In this document: piece by piece, positions 10,401-22,727 of the stretch | Numbering within the stretch: the stretch's first letter is position 1 | How the letters are laid out: each line of letters begins with the position of its first letter | NCBI GenBank assembly: GCA_002077065.1 | Contig: NAJO01000003.1 | Coordinates: forward strand, 1,302,001 to 1,366,000 | Source: Cryoendolithus antarcticus | Lineage: Eukaryota > Ascomycota > Dothideomycetes > Cladosporiales > Cladosporiaceae | DNA length: 64,000 nt | Direction: 5' to 3' | The notes under the pieces: generated by a model | Told to the model about the DNA's origin: nothing | Databases searched by the model: none | What the model saw: only the letters and a program-made list of their open reading frames with translations | Position numbers and translations under genes: made by a program

Positions 10401-11974
10401 CAGTCTCAACACTATTTCGCTACGGAGATGGTCTCCGCTCCTGCAATGCTTTGGAGAGATGCTCGCAGAAACGTGTGCTTTGTTTGGGTACATGAACGAT
10501 CACTACAGGTACATATCGGCAGACTGTGTAAGCCATATGCGCCACATTCAGCAAGCGCACATTAGTAGCGATGTTCAATAGCATGACGGCTCGGCTTTGG
10601 ACGCGCGAACTCTGTTGGATTTCTGGTGAGCACTCTTCAGCACGCGGCAACAGTTGCATGTTGGGAGCATGCGCGATAACTGACAGCACGGAAATGTTGG
10701 TCTCCTACCCTTCTCGAGTCGGAGGCGTGCGTTTGATAGGACGGTGACAATCGCAATATCGACGCGCCGTCTCGAGAACATGCAAAATCCTGGAAAACTC
10801 CGTTCTCGGCATTACGCCATTTCATGATTTGCCAGTGCGCACGTGGAGGGCATGCAGGGGAGGCCCACCGGGCCGGGAGCGTAATGCAAAGGTGCATGTG
10901 GCTTGCAGCGCAAGACGATGTTAGCGTAGGAGGCTTGCGAGGGCAACGCTTGACGGAGACAAGTGCCTAATCCGGTGGGCGCAGCGATTGAGTAGATAGC
11001 AGACATCGTCGTGAGGTCTTGAGAGGAGTTGTATGCTTACAGTCAACAATGACGAAGCTGTAGGGTCTGAGATGGCGGCACAGAGTGTCGAGTAATGGGC
11101 AGCTCATCAATTCCCCAAGGTGGCACTTCGAGCATGTGCCATGTGTCATTGTGCCGCACCACGTGTGCCGGGTTGTGCTGCCGCGACGATCAGGGAGGTG
11201 TTGCGTGGGTGGAAAGCCTGTGCTCCCCTTGAAGGATCAGATCGATCAAGTTCTCGCCCCGAACATGGGGCAGCCGATGATTTGGACACTGTGACGGCGA
11301 GAGTGACCAGCAACACGGGCGATAGTGGCGGCACCATGGCATCTTCTCAACGGAGACGCCTTGGAGCACCTGCATGCTGTGTAACCATTCAATGCCGTCC
11401 ACTGCGCGTCCAGTCCCGATGCACTGCCGGCGCAGGTAATGTGCACGGGTGGTGGGTGAACAATGGACTTCGTCATGTCGAGTCTCGAAACGGCTGCAAC
11501 ACTGTGCAAGACTGCGGTCTTGGGTCTTAATCGCATGCCGAAAGTTCGACGTCGAAGCCGCCGGCGCCTGTAGCACGAACTCTGCTTCACCTCCTCCGCC
11601 TGCACCTAGAAACCCGCTTCTCGAAAATGCCATTCTGTTGGACGCGTTCGCCATGCTCGTGCAATATCGATGTCGGCCGCGTCCCGATTGATGCACGCCT
11701 CCCATGTCAGGCGCTCGTGCCCTATTGCCCACACTACTGCACCACTGAGGCGCCACATCCCAGTGCCATGCGACGGTCTTTTTCTTCCCCACTCATTTGC
11801 AGGGTTGCCTCTCTTTCAGCATTGGGCCATTTTGTCCTTGAATCATTCTACCCGAGACGACTCGTGGGTCCGTCGTTAAGGAGCTCCATCTCCTGCTAGC
11901 ACCGCGGTAGGTGCACACTAGTCGTTACTGAAACCTTGCCGGACTCTCTATGAGCCCCCCCATCGCGGGCTTCT
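7492..11974. other. 4.5-kb stretch without a supportable gene
   Basis: I see no domain, no conserved motif, no transposase or reverse-transcriptase signature, no tRNA and no long coherent frame. Many short frames overlap on both strands, the longest being about 225 codons at 7488-8162, and their compositions are Arg/Ser/His/Cys-rich as expected from non-coding DNA of this base composition. The frame at 8125-8361 continues after one stop to 8628 and is Ser/Asp/Glu-richer, so a small multi-exon gene near 7.8-8.7 kb cannot be excluded. The last few hundred bases before 11975 presumably hold the promoter and leader of the next gene. Confidence 0.45.
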
Positions 11975-14900
11975 ATGTCTTCTGGCCTTACATTCAATGA
12001 TGCCCCCCAACGTACAGAGGCAGACGAACGACAAATACAGGCCTTGATTGACGCTGGCCTACTCGACGCGACTGTATCACTTCCGAGGAAACGGAAGACT
12101 GTGGCCGAGACATCCACCTCCAGCCACAACGCGAGACGTACGTCAAGCGCATCATCGTACATCGCAGCGACCCACCAGGTCCCTGAGACTTTACTGACAC
12201 TGTCTCGCTGCTTTTAGCAACTGTACAGCGCCAGAACACGTCTCGAAGCCGTAACGCAGGCCGGCCTGGACTTGCGCGAGGACCTTCCTCTTACACCACT
12301 GCACAGCTGGAACTTCAACAGGCGTCACAGCGTGATCGCGAAGCTGTATCATCCGTCGCTCGTTTGAAGGAACATCGCAACAGCGCCATGGCTACGAAAA
12401 CACGAGACACCAGGCGCGAGCGCACTTTCGTGGGCAGCTCGTGCGCTGCATGCGAGGAACTCCTCGAGCACATGCTTCAAGGAGAGCGGATTCTGCAACT
12501 TTCCTGTGGCCACATCTCACACGAAGCATGCTTCTACGAGTATATCAAGGACTTTGGAGAGCAGAGCTGTCCAACATGCCAGGCACCGCTCGGCGTAGAT
12601 CCCAGCCGGGGAGGGGGTATTGACTTTGAGAAACTCAATCGCCTCGTCCGCTCTGCTCAGAAGCCAGCAGATGCTCGAGATCGTTTTCGCGATACTCAAG
12701 CCACGCCAACACCTGCTTCGTGGGACCATGACCATATGAGCCAGCCAAGTCGAGACAGTGCACCACGACAACGGCAGCCACAGCGAAACACGCGCGATAA
12801 TTTACTGCCAAATCAAGTGCGGAGAAGTGAGCAACAGTACGATCAGTATCAAACCGCACATGGACGCAACACTAGTGGCGACACGGGAGCTGTGTCTGCT
12901 GGGGACTACTCCGAAGCAAATGGCGCGAATGGCAGACGGCATGACTACGATGTACAGTCGATGGAGACGAGCTTGAGTGCGCCGCGAGTGACCGCAAGAA
13001 ACCCAATACCAGCGCCGACCGTGACCATCCGCAGTGAATTCCCCACACTCAGCAAGTCGCGACAGCAGCAAAGTCTGACATGTCTGGTCACTATCGAGGT
13101 ACCAGACCACAACTGGCAAGCAAATCCAGAGGATCTTCGTGGACCGTCATCGCAAACCCAGCAGGAAGATGAAGCTGTCCAGCTACCCAAGCAAGCTCGC
13201 GCGAAACAGCCGCAGCGCCCAGTCGACAGTGTGCATGACTTGACAGAAAGCAGAGAGGCACTGGAGAGCGCGAAGGATGACTTGATCGCTCGGGTAGACA
13301 ATTGGCATGGCCTTGACTACACGAGGTTCGGCAGGCTGATCATTTATGGCACTATGCGCGTTGGCAAGGATCGCCAATCCTGGCAAGAGCTGGAATGCTA
13401 TCTATTCACAGAGATGCTCATTTGCGTCAAAGAGAAGAAGCCGGCACAAGGGGACCGCCATTCGGACGGGAAGTCGAAGGGGAAATGCACACTCAAGGGC
13501 TCGATTTTGATCAAGAGACACCTGAAGCAAGTGCAATACATTCAAGGTGAGTTCCCGCGTGTTGAGACTCGGCAGCGGATATGACTAACACTCGCAGAAC
13601 AATCGACCCTCACCCTCAGCCTCTCTGTCGCCGAACTTCCCCACTTCCACCTCCAATCAACCGACCGCGCCCAGCTCGATCGCTGGCGCCGCATGCTCGT
13701 CAACTTCGACCGCCTCGACGTACCCGAATCGCAGGCGCCAGACTCGGAGCAAGACACGTCAGGCACAGAGGAGGATGAGTACACCACACAGCCATCGCAA
13801 AACGCCAAGCGCTCTTCGGTATATGCATCCTCCTATGGTGCAAACCGGTCGCAAGCGACCGCGCCGACTGAGTATACTAATTCGAGACTCGGCGGTCAGG
13901 ACTCGATGCGATTGGGCGACACTTCGCTACATGTACCCCTCGATCTTGTTGTGGTGATTCCTGTATCAAGCTCGATGCAGGGACTGAAGATCAACTTGCT
14001 CCGCGATACGTTACGATTTATTGTGGCCAGTCTCGGCGAGCGAGATCGCATGGGCTTGGTGACGTTCGGATCTGGAGCTGGCGGTATGCCGCTCGTGGGT
14101 ATGACGACGAAGACATGGAAAGGCTGGGGCAAAGTGCTGGACTCGATACGACCTGTTGGACAGAAAAGCATGCGCGCAGATGTCGTGGAGGGCGCCAATG
14201 TCGCGATGGACTTGCTCATGCAACGGAAAGCTGCAAACCCTCTCTCAACGATCTTGCTTGTCAGCGACTCTGCGACCTCGGACGCAGAGAGTGTCAACTT
14301 CGTCGTCTCGCGCGCAGAAGCTGCGAAGATCACCATTCACTCCTTTGGATTGGGCACGAATCACAAGCCGGACACAATGGTCGAGCTCTCAACGCGAACG
14401 AAGGCCTCGTACACCTATGTCAAGGATTGGATGATGCTGCGAGAGTGCGTTGCTGGGTGCATGGGTTCACTGCAAAGCACGTCGCACCAGAACGTCAAGC
14501 TCAAGCTCCGTCTGCCTGAAGGCTCACCGGCGAAGTTCGTCAAGATCAGTGGTGCTCTGCACATCACGAAGCGCGCTGCAGGTCGCGACGCAGAAGCTTC
14601 GCTGGGAGATCTGCGCTTTGGCGACAAGCGAGACATTCTCGTACAACTGTCGATAGCGCCAGACAACTCGACGCCAGACTCAGTACCCACAGATCCGTGG
14701 GAGAACATCATCTCCGGACTGGAGGCACTCGGCGGACCCATTGAACAGGACGAGCAACGAACGCTCTCGGTAGAAGAACTTCCACTGATCCAGGCTGACC
14801 TCAGCTGGGGCGACCTCCTACGAGACGGAAACCTCACGCAGCTCCCTCGACCCTCACTCCTCGCCATCACTATGCTCCCATCGAGCAACAAATCCAGTCG

Positions 14901-15528
14901 ACCTCCCTCACCTCCGATCCCACCTCACCCACATGTAGTCCAACGCCGCATGGAACTCCTCACCTCCGACATGCTCGCCCGAGCCCTCACTCTCGTCTCC
15001 CGTGGCCAGCACGATCGCGCCCAACATCTCCTAGCCGAGACTCGCAGCATCCTCAAAGGTCTCGGCAAAGGCGGACTACCACCACTTCCACCTCCAAGCG
15101 CAGCTCTGCCACCCACGCCAAAGATTGGCGAAGCCAAAGGCTCGCCGACCGACTCCTCTCACCCCTCCACCATCATGTCTCCTACAACGCCTCACATGCC
15201 GAATGGCCGCCGGACGCCCTCGCCTCCGCGAGCACTAGACAATAGTCCCTTCTCCCCCGCTGCTGGTATCGACCACCAGACCATGGCAGCTCTCGACCAC
15301 GAGCTCGAAAGCAGCCTGGAATGGATCCCTCACCCAGCGATCTTCGGCCGAGATGCACGAAAAGCTGTACTGCAAAGCATCGGCGTGATCTCGAGTCAAC
15401 GGGGCTACACCTTCCGAACAGACATGGAAGGGCTGTGGGCTGGACGCATAAGGGGCGTCCGGAGACTAGCGGAGGGGAGCAAGTACTGGAGAGAAGGAGG
15501 ACGGGAGGTGCTTGAGGAGGAGGGTTGA
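11975..15528 (+). CDS. RING-H2 / PH / vWA protein, Ste5/Far1-like signalling scaffold
   Basis: Exons 11975-12137, 12218-13546 and 13598-15528 give 1140 residues; both introns have clear donors (GTACGT, GTGAGT) and keep frame. Domain order is RING-H2 (about 130-178: CAAC, then SCGHISHEAC, then CPTC), a PH domain (about 418-535, split by intron 2, ending in DRWRRMLVNFDRLD), a vWA-like domain (about 610-780, LDLVVVIPVSSSMQG) and a Pro-rich C-terminal region with a helical tail. RING-PH-vWA in this order is that of the yeast pheromone-pathway scaffolds Ste5 and Far1 and their fungal relatives, which tether MAPK cascade members and Gbetagamma at the membrane. The vWA metal site is degenerate: the DxSxS position reads PVSSS. 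A generic RING/vWA E3 ligase is the alternative. Scaffold function is inferred. Confidence 0.75.
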
Positions 15529-16694
15529 AATGTGTGCTGATGGCAATGGATGCATGACGATCTTTGACGACATGACTGATACAGGTAGACAACCCCAGTT
15601 TCCTTGGACATGCGGGATGGGATGGGTTGCCCTTCACGGGGCGTATGTATAGGGGAAATGTAGATATGCACTTTATTGTACAGCCTGCTCAAGAGCGATC
15701 TTCCGGTGCCAGACCTCTTTGCTGACCAAGTACCAACAACCCCTGCCACGACGAGGTCCACTAAGTAAACCTTGTCTACGCCTTACGGTAGTCGTCTGCC
15801 CAGACTTTGGTGCGTGATGGGCTTTGCAGGTAGGCGTTTCAGCCAGCCGCTCCCCGGCCAATCGTGATGTTTCATCCGCCCAGGCGCCTCGAAGACTGCC
15901 TTCTTCAGGAGGCGATGTTCTGGACTGCGACGACGGTGAACAGAGGACACGAGCAGGTAGCATTCATGTAGTCGTCTGCTCATTCCTGTAATTGCGTTCA
16001 AGATTGGTGCCGTGACAGATCTGGTGACAAGGGTACCGCAGTGAAACAGACGCTGCCAGAAGCACTAGCGCCTGCCTCCACTTCCGCTGCAGATCTTGGG
16101 ACCTCCTTCGTCAGCCAGACTCCATATTCGCACAGTGTCGTTGTCGTCGTCTCCGCATCTCCACCTCACCACTACCACCTCCGCCTCCGCCACTCATTAT
16201 TGCGGTACTCGGGTCTTCTTGCTGACCTCTACGCTGCTCTCCTTATCCTTTCACCAGCCGCGCCGCTTCCATCACGGGACTTGCGAGCCGCGGGCTGTCT
16301 ATTGCCTGGGATTACCTACGATAATCAATTACACTCCTACGGTCTGCGGTATAGTGTGGGAATACTGGCGTAGACTTCGCCGTCGCTTCTTAGCTCTGAA
16401 CCATTCGCGAAAATCGGGTGTTGGCCGAGCTCAAGCATAGAGCGACCTACGTGACGCGCCATTTCCAACTGTACTACCTGTGGCTCATTGTCTACCACTG
16501 CAAGAGCAATCGCTTTGGGTGGCACATTCAGCTGTCACTGGACGAGGCGAACTCGGCGGAAAAGTCGGCGGCGCAGAATACCAAGCAGGTTTTGAAATCG
16601 GTTTAGCGCCGCAGTATACGCAACGCAGCTTGCCCACAGTCTGCACTCGACGTCGGACTCGAACGAACATACTACACATAAGACATAAATCATA
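15529..16694. other. Intergenic and long leader of the PUF gene
   Basis: No gene is supported. The part from about 16080 to 16260 is pyrimidine-rich on the plus strand (CT/CCAC-rich runs), typical of the promoter or 5' leader of filamentous fungal genes, and precedes the PUF start codon by several hundred bases. A long, possibly regulated leader is likely but unproven. Confidence 0.4.
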
Positions 16695-19600
16695 ATGGCG
16701 CCCACATCACGCCCAGACTACAAGCTCAACCTCGACGGTCTGCCACAGCTCAACATGGCAGGCGCGGGGACGAGATCAGGCAACGGGTCGGCATCCGGGT
16801 CTCCTATCGAACAACCTGCAGGATCAGGCATGAGGTTCCCGCTGAGCAGTGGCATGGGCACACCGACATCTCAGTCTGGCACTGGGAGGGCAGGAGCCGG
16901 GTCTCCATCAAAGGAGTATGGGAGTCGGCTGTTCCCCAAAAGGTGAGCAACTTTCGATCTTGTTGAAGCTCGAATATAACACTGACAGCATCGCAGAGCA
17001 CGAGAGATACAAGTACAAGAAGGTCTGACTCCTTCGATCTGGGGACCTCCGCCTGCTGGCAGCGGACACTCGACTCCACTACGCGAGACCATACCAGAAT
17101 CACCAGGCAGCGACAGCTTCCCTGACTTCGATATGGGCTCGTTACAGGGGAGCGCGGCTCTAGCAAATTCACAGTCGGCTGCGAATTCGCAAAGACGAGC
17201 TCGCGCAGGAACTGTGCCTTCACGCTTCCCAGCAGTGAGCACGTTGAATGGAATGAATAGCTCGCAAACACTCTCCCGATCATCAAGTGTGAAGCATACG
17301 GCACCGGAAAGTGGATACTCGAGAGGATCACTATCTAGCACAGATTTGCAAGCCTCGGCAGGTGGGTCAAGCAGTGCAGCTTTGCTTTCACGGCTGCGTG
17401 CTGGCTCGACTCCACAACGTGCGAGCCTACTCGGTAACAGCAGTCCGTTTGGATCGTCATTCTTCGCCAGCAACTGGCTTGCTGGCCGAGAACGAGCAAG
17501 CACACTTCAGAGCATTCGCTCCTCGGACGCACCTTCTTCGCAGGGGGAGACAGGTGCAGAGAATGATGTGCGGACACTAGATTACCTGGGCTTGGACGAC
17601 TCGACACAGCACGCAAGAGCAGGGTTGACAAAAGCGGACATGGATCAGTTGCTCAGTCAGCAGCGACTGGATGGCACTGGTGCGCTGTCGGTCGCGGATA
17701 TGTTGGCATACAATGCGTTCACGCAGAACCCGTCGAATAGATATCGGTCTTTCTCGGTCAATGCGGCAGCGAAGTATGCCAATGCAGAGCCTGACGAGGA
17801 CCTGGACGAGTACTCGCAGCAAGGGTATGGAAACGGTACAATGACACCAGCTACTGAGGCAGCTGCGGCACAAGCAGCTGCGATACATGAGGCTGTGCGA
17901 CAACACAACCTTGATGTGCAGGCGTTTGCGAACTTTGCAAGTGCGAACAGACCACGAGCTCGAACAGCTGGTGTGCTGGATTCACCCTCGTCACATGCAC
18001 TGAGGAGCTACCTGCCTACGCCTTCACGACTCGATAAAAGCATCACCGCAGAGTACTTGCATAGCGGCGGTGTACATGACGTGCATGGACTCACCAGTGC
18101 TGTGCAAGGCATGAACTTTGGCCACCAGAAATCTCAACCTTACGACCATGGACTCGAGCCAAATCTCGAAACGCCGACTCGCTCACTCTGGCTCGGCAAT
18201 GTCCCTGCATCGACGACGGTGTCGTCACTTAACGCTATGTTCAGCCTTTATGGCAACATCGACTTCGCTCGTGTGCTCACCCACAAGAGCTGTGGCTTCG
18301 TCAATTTCGAGACCATCCAAAGCGCAATTGCTGCCAAGGCTCAATGCAATGGTCGCGAGATCTTCCCCGGCTGTGGACCCGTCAGGATCGGCTTCGCTAA
18401 GGAGCAGAGTGCGACCAATACACCTGGTGCAAATGGCGTGTACCCATCGCCAAGCCCGGACCCGTTTGTCTCGAAGAGCAGCGCATTGTCCGGCAACGGC
18501 ATGTCAGCGAACCAGAACATCAACGCGGAGACCGCTGCTGCTGCTCTTGTCACGCCTGACCTACTTGAAATTCGTGAGGAAGTCTCAAGCATTATTGCAC
18601 AGTTTGGCGCTCCTCCGGACGACATTGCTCGCATGGGAAACATGCTCGAGATCGCCTTGCACAACACAAAGTACGCCGATGAGATCCCACCCATTCCAGA
18701 GCCGGGCCATGCTCGCACGCACGATGCGCCTCGACTACGTGAGATCCGCAAGCGTATCGACAATAGCTCGTGTTCGCCACTTGAGCTGGAGAGCATTGCG
18801 ATGGAGATGCTGCCAGAAGTATCTGAGCTCGCATCAGACTACCTTGGCAACACAGTAGTGCAGAAGCTTTTCGAAAACTGTGGTGAGAACACCAAGGAAG
18901 CCATGCTCGCACAGATTGCGCCACACCTTGCTGAAGTCGGTGTACACAAGAATGGTACATGGGCAGCACAGAAGATCATTGACGTTGCTCGAACGCCGGC
19001 GCAAGTGAGCATGATCGTAGAGGCACTGCGGCCGCACGGAGTCAACCTGTTCCTCGACCAATACGGCAATTATGTCATGCAATGCTGTCTGCGTTTCCAG
19101 GCGCCGGCGAATAACTTCATCTTTGAGACGATGCTTGCACGGTTGTGGGAGTCGGCGCAAGGTCGCTTTGGTGCTCGAGCAATGCGTGCATGCCTTGAGA
19201 GCCACTTCGCGACGTCTGATCAGAAACGGCTGATGGCTGCTGCGATCACACTTCACAGCGTGCAGCTTGCGACGAACTCGAATGGCGCACTTTTGCTGAC
19301 CTGGTTCCTGGACACTTGTACATTCCCGCGGCGAAGATCAGTACTTGCTCCACGACTGATACCACATCTGGTGCACTTATCGACGCACAAGGTGGCGTAC
19401 TTGACCGTGCTCAAGATCATCAACCAGCGCAACGAGCCAGAAGCTCGCGATAGTATACTGCGTGCCCTGTTCTTCGACGAGCGAGTACTGCAGAGCATCG
19501 TCAGCGATCAAGCATGTGGCGCTACGTTCATCTTCAAGGTTCTTACTACGCCATTCCTTGAAGACAATGTACGGCCAGAGTGCGTCGAGAATGTCCGGAA

Positions 19601-20351
19601 TGTGCTGCTCAGACTCAACGCAAAGCCAAGTCAAGGCTACAAGCGCCTGATGGATGAGGTCGGCCTGTCTACGCGACACGGCAACGGCACGCCTGTCAGC
19701 ATGGACGGGCGAGCTACCAGCAAGACACGATCGGTGAACGGACACAGCCACCTACCGCACCTCGATACTAACCAGAATGGCTACCCGCGCCCAGGACCCT
19801 ACGGCAACATGACGCCACAGCATGACCCTAACTCGATGGGCAACGGCGGCCTTCAACGTACAGTCAGCATGGACTCCACAACCTACGACTCCTACAACAA
19901 CAACCCAAACATGATGACGCCACAATACTCTCACTCTCCAGCACTTTCGAATCCAGGCATCAACATGTCGCCCAGCCATCACATCCCACCTCAACAGCAG
20001 CAATGGCAGCAACAACAACAAATGCTCGCCCAGCAGCACCAACAACAGCAGCAACAGCAAGCCCGGCAACAGCAGATGAACAACTTCTACCCCAGTCCAG
20101 TGAACAACAGCATGCAATACCAGGATCCATATCGAATGCAAGGCGTGCCACCTGGTATGGGCTACCAGCCTCAACCTCAGCAGCAGCAGCAGCAGCAAAT
20201 GTGGATGCAGCAGCAGAGTATGGGGATGGGGATGCAGGGCTATGGACAGGGTGCGTATGGAGGGCCAATGGGTGGTGGGTATGTGCAGCAGGGACAGATG
20301 GCTGGGAGTGGAGGTGGTGGGCGGAGGGCGAGGGTGAGTCGGATGTGGTGA
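16695..20351 (+). CDS. PUF-family RNA-binding protein with RRM (Jsn1/Puf2 type)
   Basis: PUF proteins bind 3'UTR elements and repress or localise mRNAs; Jsn1/Puf2-type members combine one RRM with a Pumilio domain and in yeast act on membrane- and mitochondria-associated mRNAs. Exons 16695-16942 and 16997-20351 yield 1200 residues. The acceptor at 16996 is preferred because the earlier AG at 16988 leads straight to a stop. A Ser-rich N-terminus precedes the RRM (about 478-552; SLWLGNVPASTTVSSLNAMF, then CGFVNFET). The Pumilio repeats follow (about 670-960), with recognisable cores such as DYLGNTVVQKLFENC, KNGTWAAQKIID and DQYGNYVMQCCLR. The C-terminus (about 1080-1160) is Gln/Met/Gly-rich with several polyglutamine runs coded by CAG/CAA and is probably low-complexity. 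The start gives a sensible context (CATAATGGC). Confidence 0.9.
20021..20220 (+). repeat. CAG/CAA trinucleotide tracts coding polyglutamine
   Basis: Within the PUF gene, several interrupted runs of CAG, CAA and CAAC encode glutamine-rich stretches. The longest pure CAG block is near 20176-20197. Such tracts vary in length between strains and promote condensate formation in PUF proteins of other fungi; neither is shown here. Confidence 0.7.
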
Positions 20352-22055
20352 TCAAGAGGTTCGAGAGGCGTTAGCTGACTTCGTGCGTAGCGTTGAGCAT
20401 CTGTGAATTCGTCTGGGAAGCGCAATTGAAATCACAATGGGACTTTGCTGCGTCTGACATGATGTACACCTACTCTGGTCGCACTGTCGCAGGCTGTCGA
20501 CGAGTCTTACAACGTCCGACGCGCCCTTGCTTGTCTGACGGCTCGAAATGTGGTGCATGCAGCAGCGCATAGAGGCTGCGCCAAAGCATCCGGAGACTTG
20601 TACGCAGCATACAGAGCTGTAGCATTGCTGGACAGGATTGCTGAGACACAGATCATGGAGAATGGCGTCAGTGCCGATTCTTGCACAATCTTTCGAGGCG
20701 CAGCATCGTGGCATTCGTGCGGGAGCACGGAACAAGGGGGACGGAAAGCTAAAGGCTGGCGTTTCGCAGGTCGCTGAACAGCATTTGCACATCTATGGCT
20801 TTGACGAAGAGTATTGGCGTTGGAATTGTGCATCTCGGGCTGGCGATCACACGCCATGAGGCACAACGGAAGTCTGTCGCTTTGGTAGGGACGATAGAAA
20901 GTGTTGTATATGTTCCGCAGTATGTATATGACTTGAGAGGAGACGATTCACATAACGCCTGGATACAGTTCGTGTAAACTGATCTAGGCCATGGAAGTGC
21001 TTCAAATTGAAAGGTCGAATTCGATGTCCTGTCCAATACTGCAGTCTACTAGGTGCAGGCTGAGGGAGCCTGATACTTGAGCTCATTCGCAAACGACTGA
21101 TACTGCTGCAGCAACCGGATGAGCGTTATTCATGGCCCCAATCGTGTCTTCGCGCCGATCTAGAACGGCAGCTCCAACACCGTGTTATGCAGCAGTGGCT
21201 TGGACGGTCAAAACAGCAAACTCACCGCTGCTCCACTGTTTACTTGCCACACGATGCGGCTGATCCCGAAGGCAATGCCCCACGCCGCTGGGACGATGGC
21301 TCAATATCTTCATTATTCTCTAATATGGAAGCTTGTGGCAAACAGTAGGCTACAAGGTCGTGAAATCCCGTCGCTTTGTACAAGCATCAGGAACACCCCG
21401 CTGTCGATTAGAGGACTGATGCAGACATGGTGCAAGTCACTGCTCATCGATATCGGTACTACGTGGGCCTGAGCAGCTTTGCAGCTACCGCCAGATGACA
21501 GCATTGCCGGTGCGGTCGCAGCAGGTCAGCATCTCAGCATCGGCCAGCAAGAAAAGCAGACGGACATTCAAGCGCCGCAAGGATACGGACTAACAGTTGC
21601 ACGCTTGTACCGATCGAGATAGCGTTATTAGATCATCTGCGGGTCTGTCATCACCCCCATTGTCAGTCCTTCCGTGGCTCGGATTGCTTGTCCGTCCTAC
21701 TTTGGTACTTCTGAGCCTCTTTCTGTGGATCTTTGGAGCTTGGCTCCTCTACGTCCACACTGGCCGTCCCGGCCGGGAGGTAAGGGAGAAGTGTGATTCG
21801 TCGACTGCGCAGTCCCTGTTTCCTTTCTGCCTCACTCCTCTGTTTTTTGCACTCGATCGCGACTACAGCAGCTACTCAGACATCGCAAGCTATCGTCACC
21901 GTATACGCTTCAAGTTTGCCTTGTCGGTCGCGATGAACGTCTATATGTAAGTCGGCTTCACATGTACATTCCGTCACTTTTCCTGTCCTCCCATAGCTCC
22001 TACTACCTCTTCGTCGTCTCTCTCCCTGTTATTGGTGACACTTCAGCGTGCAAGT
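20352..22055. other. Intergenic, with probable leader of paralogue A near its right end
   Basis: No gene is supported between the PUF stop and paralogue A. From about 21640 the plus strand is pyrimidine-rich. A well-formed 50-nt intron (GTAAGT at 21947, CATAG ending 21996) lies about 60 bp before the A start codon, suggesting a spliced 5' leader. Splicing would extend an upstream frame that ends just inside A, so a uORF is possible. Confidence 0.4.
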
Positions 22056-22727
22056 ATGTCTTCGGTCAGGATCAATGACGGCTTCTCGCAACCGACTTGC
22101 GCGATACGCTCCCGCCAGCCTCCTCCCGACGTACTACTCTCTTTCGCCGGAGGCGTCGGTCGTCTCTGCTCCTGCCCACCACAGGCGCTAGTATGTGTCA
22201 ACGGAACACTCCATCCTGTCCACAACCACTACGCATCGACCAACATCACCCCATCCTGCCTGCTTGGTTCAGCCTGTGACCGCGTCAACGATCACTCGCA
22301 TCGTCAACAGCACACCGTTGTTCTTTTCCAGGGCATGGAAGGTCGAGCGCAGTCAACATTTGTTGATGATCGCGCTTCGATGCCCATTGACGATACCATG
22401 ATTGATGCAAGCCAGGGTCGCGGTTCCGTTCCTTTGAATGACATCGCGATCAACCCCAATGTTGGCCAAGACAGGTCCGTCCCGAATGGATCGATGACCG
22501 GCGTTCGTCAACACGTCTGGGCATCGTCTGACACATCCTTATGGCCAGGTCTGTTAAGTCGATGATCTTTGCCTTCTATCATGCGGTCATGCTGACATTG
22601 ATCCTTCCAGGCCGACAGTTCCACTATACAGCGCTGGCTCGAAAATTGTAATGACATGCCAGCTTACCTCCGCCCCCGTGACGATCATGGTAGCCTTCGT
22701 GCATCTGGAATATTCGATAATAGCTAG
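22056..22727 (+). CDS. Uncharacterised protein, paralogue A of a two-gene family
   Basis: I do not recognise this gene. The proposed exons 22056-22552 and 22619-22727 give 201 residues. Exon 1 holds LLSFAGGVGRLCSC (residues 27-40) and exon 2 holds QRWLENCNDMPAYLR near the C-terminus. Both motifs recur in the same order and strand in the gene at 24720-25330, where an intron also separates them. Between the motifs the protein is polar, rich in Asp, Ser, Asn and Gln, and likely disordered; there is no signal peptide or membrane segment. The donor is GTTAAG rather than GTAAGT, and the acceptor used is the second AG (ending 22618), because only that pair joins the two conserved motifs in one frame. 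The exon structure therefore rests on homology to paralogue B. Confidence 0.6.

Noticed and set aside
16981..16996. Alternative acceptor AG at 16988 in the PUF gene
   Set aside because: Leads to a stop codon within about 15 codons; the AG at 16996 joins the long frame.
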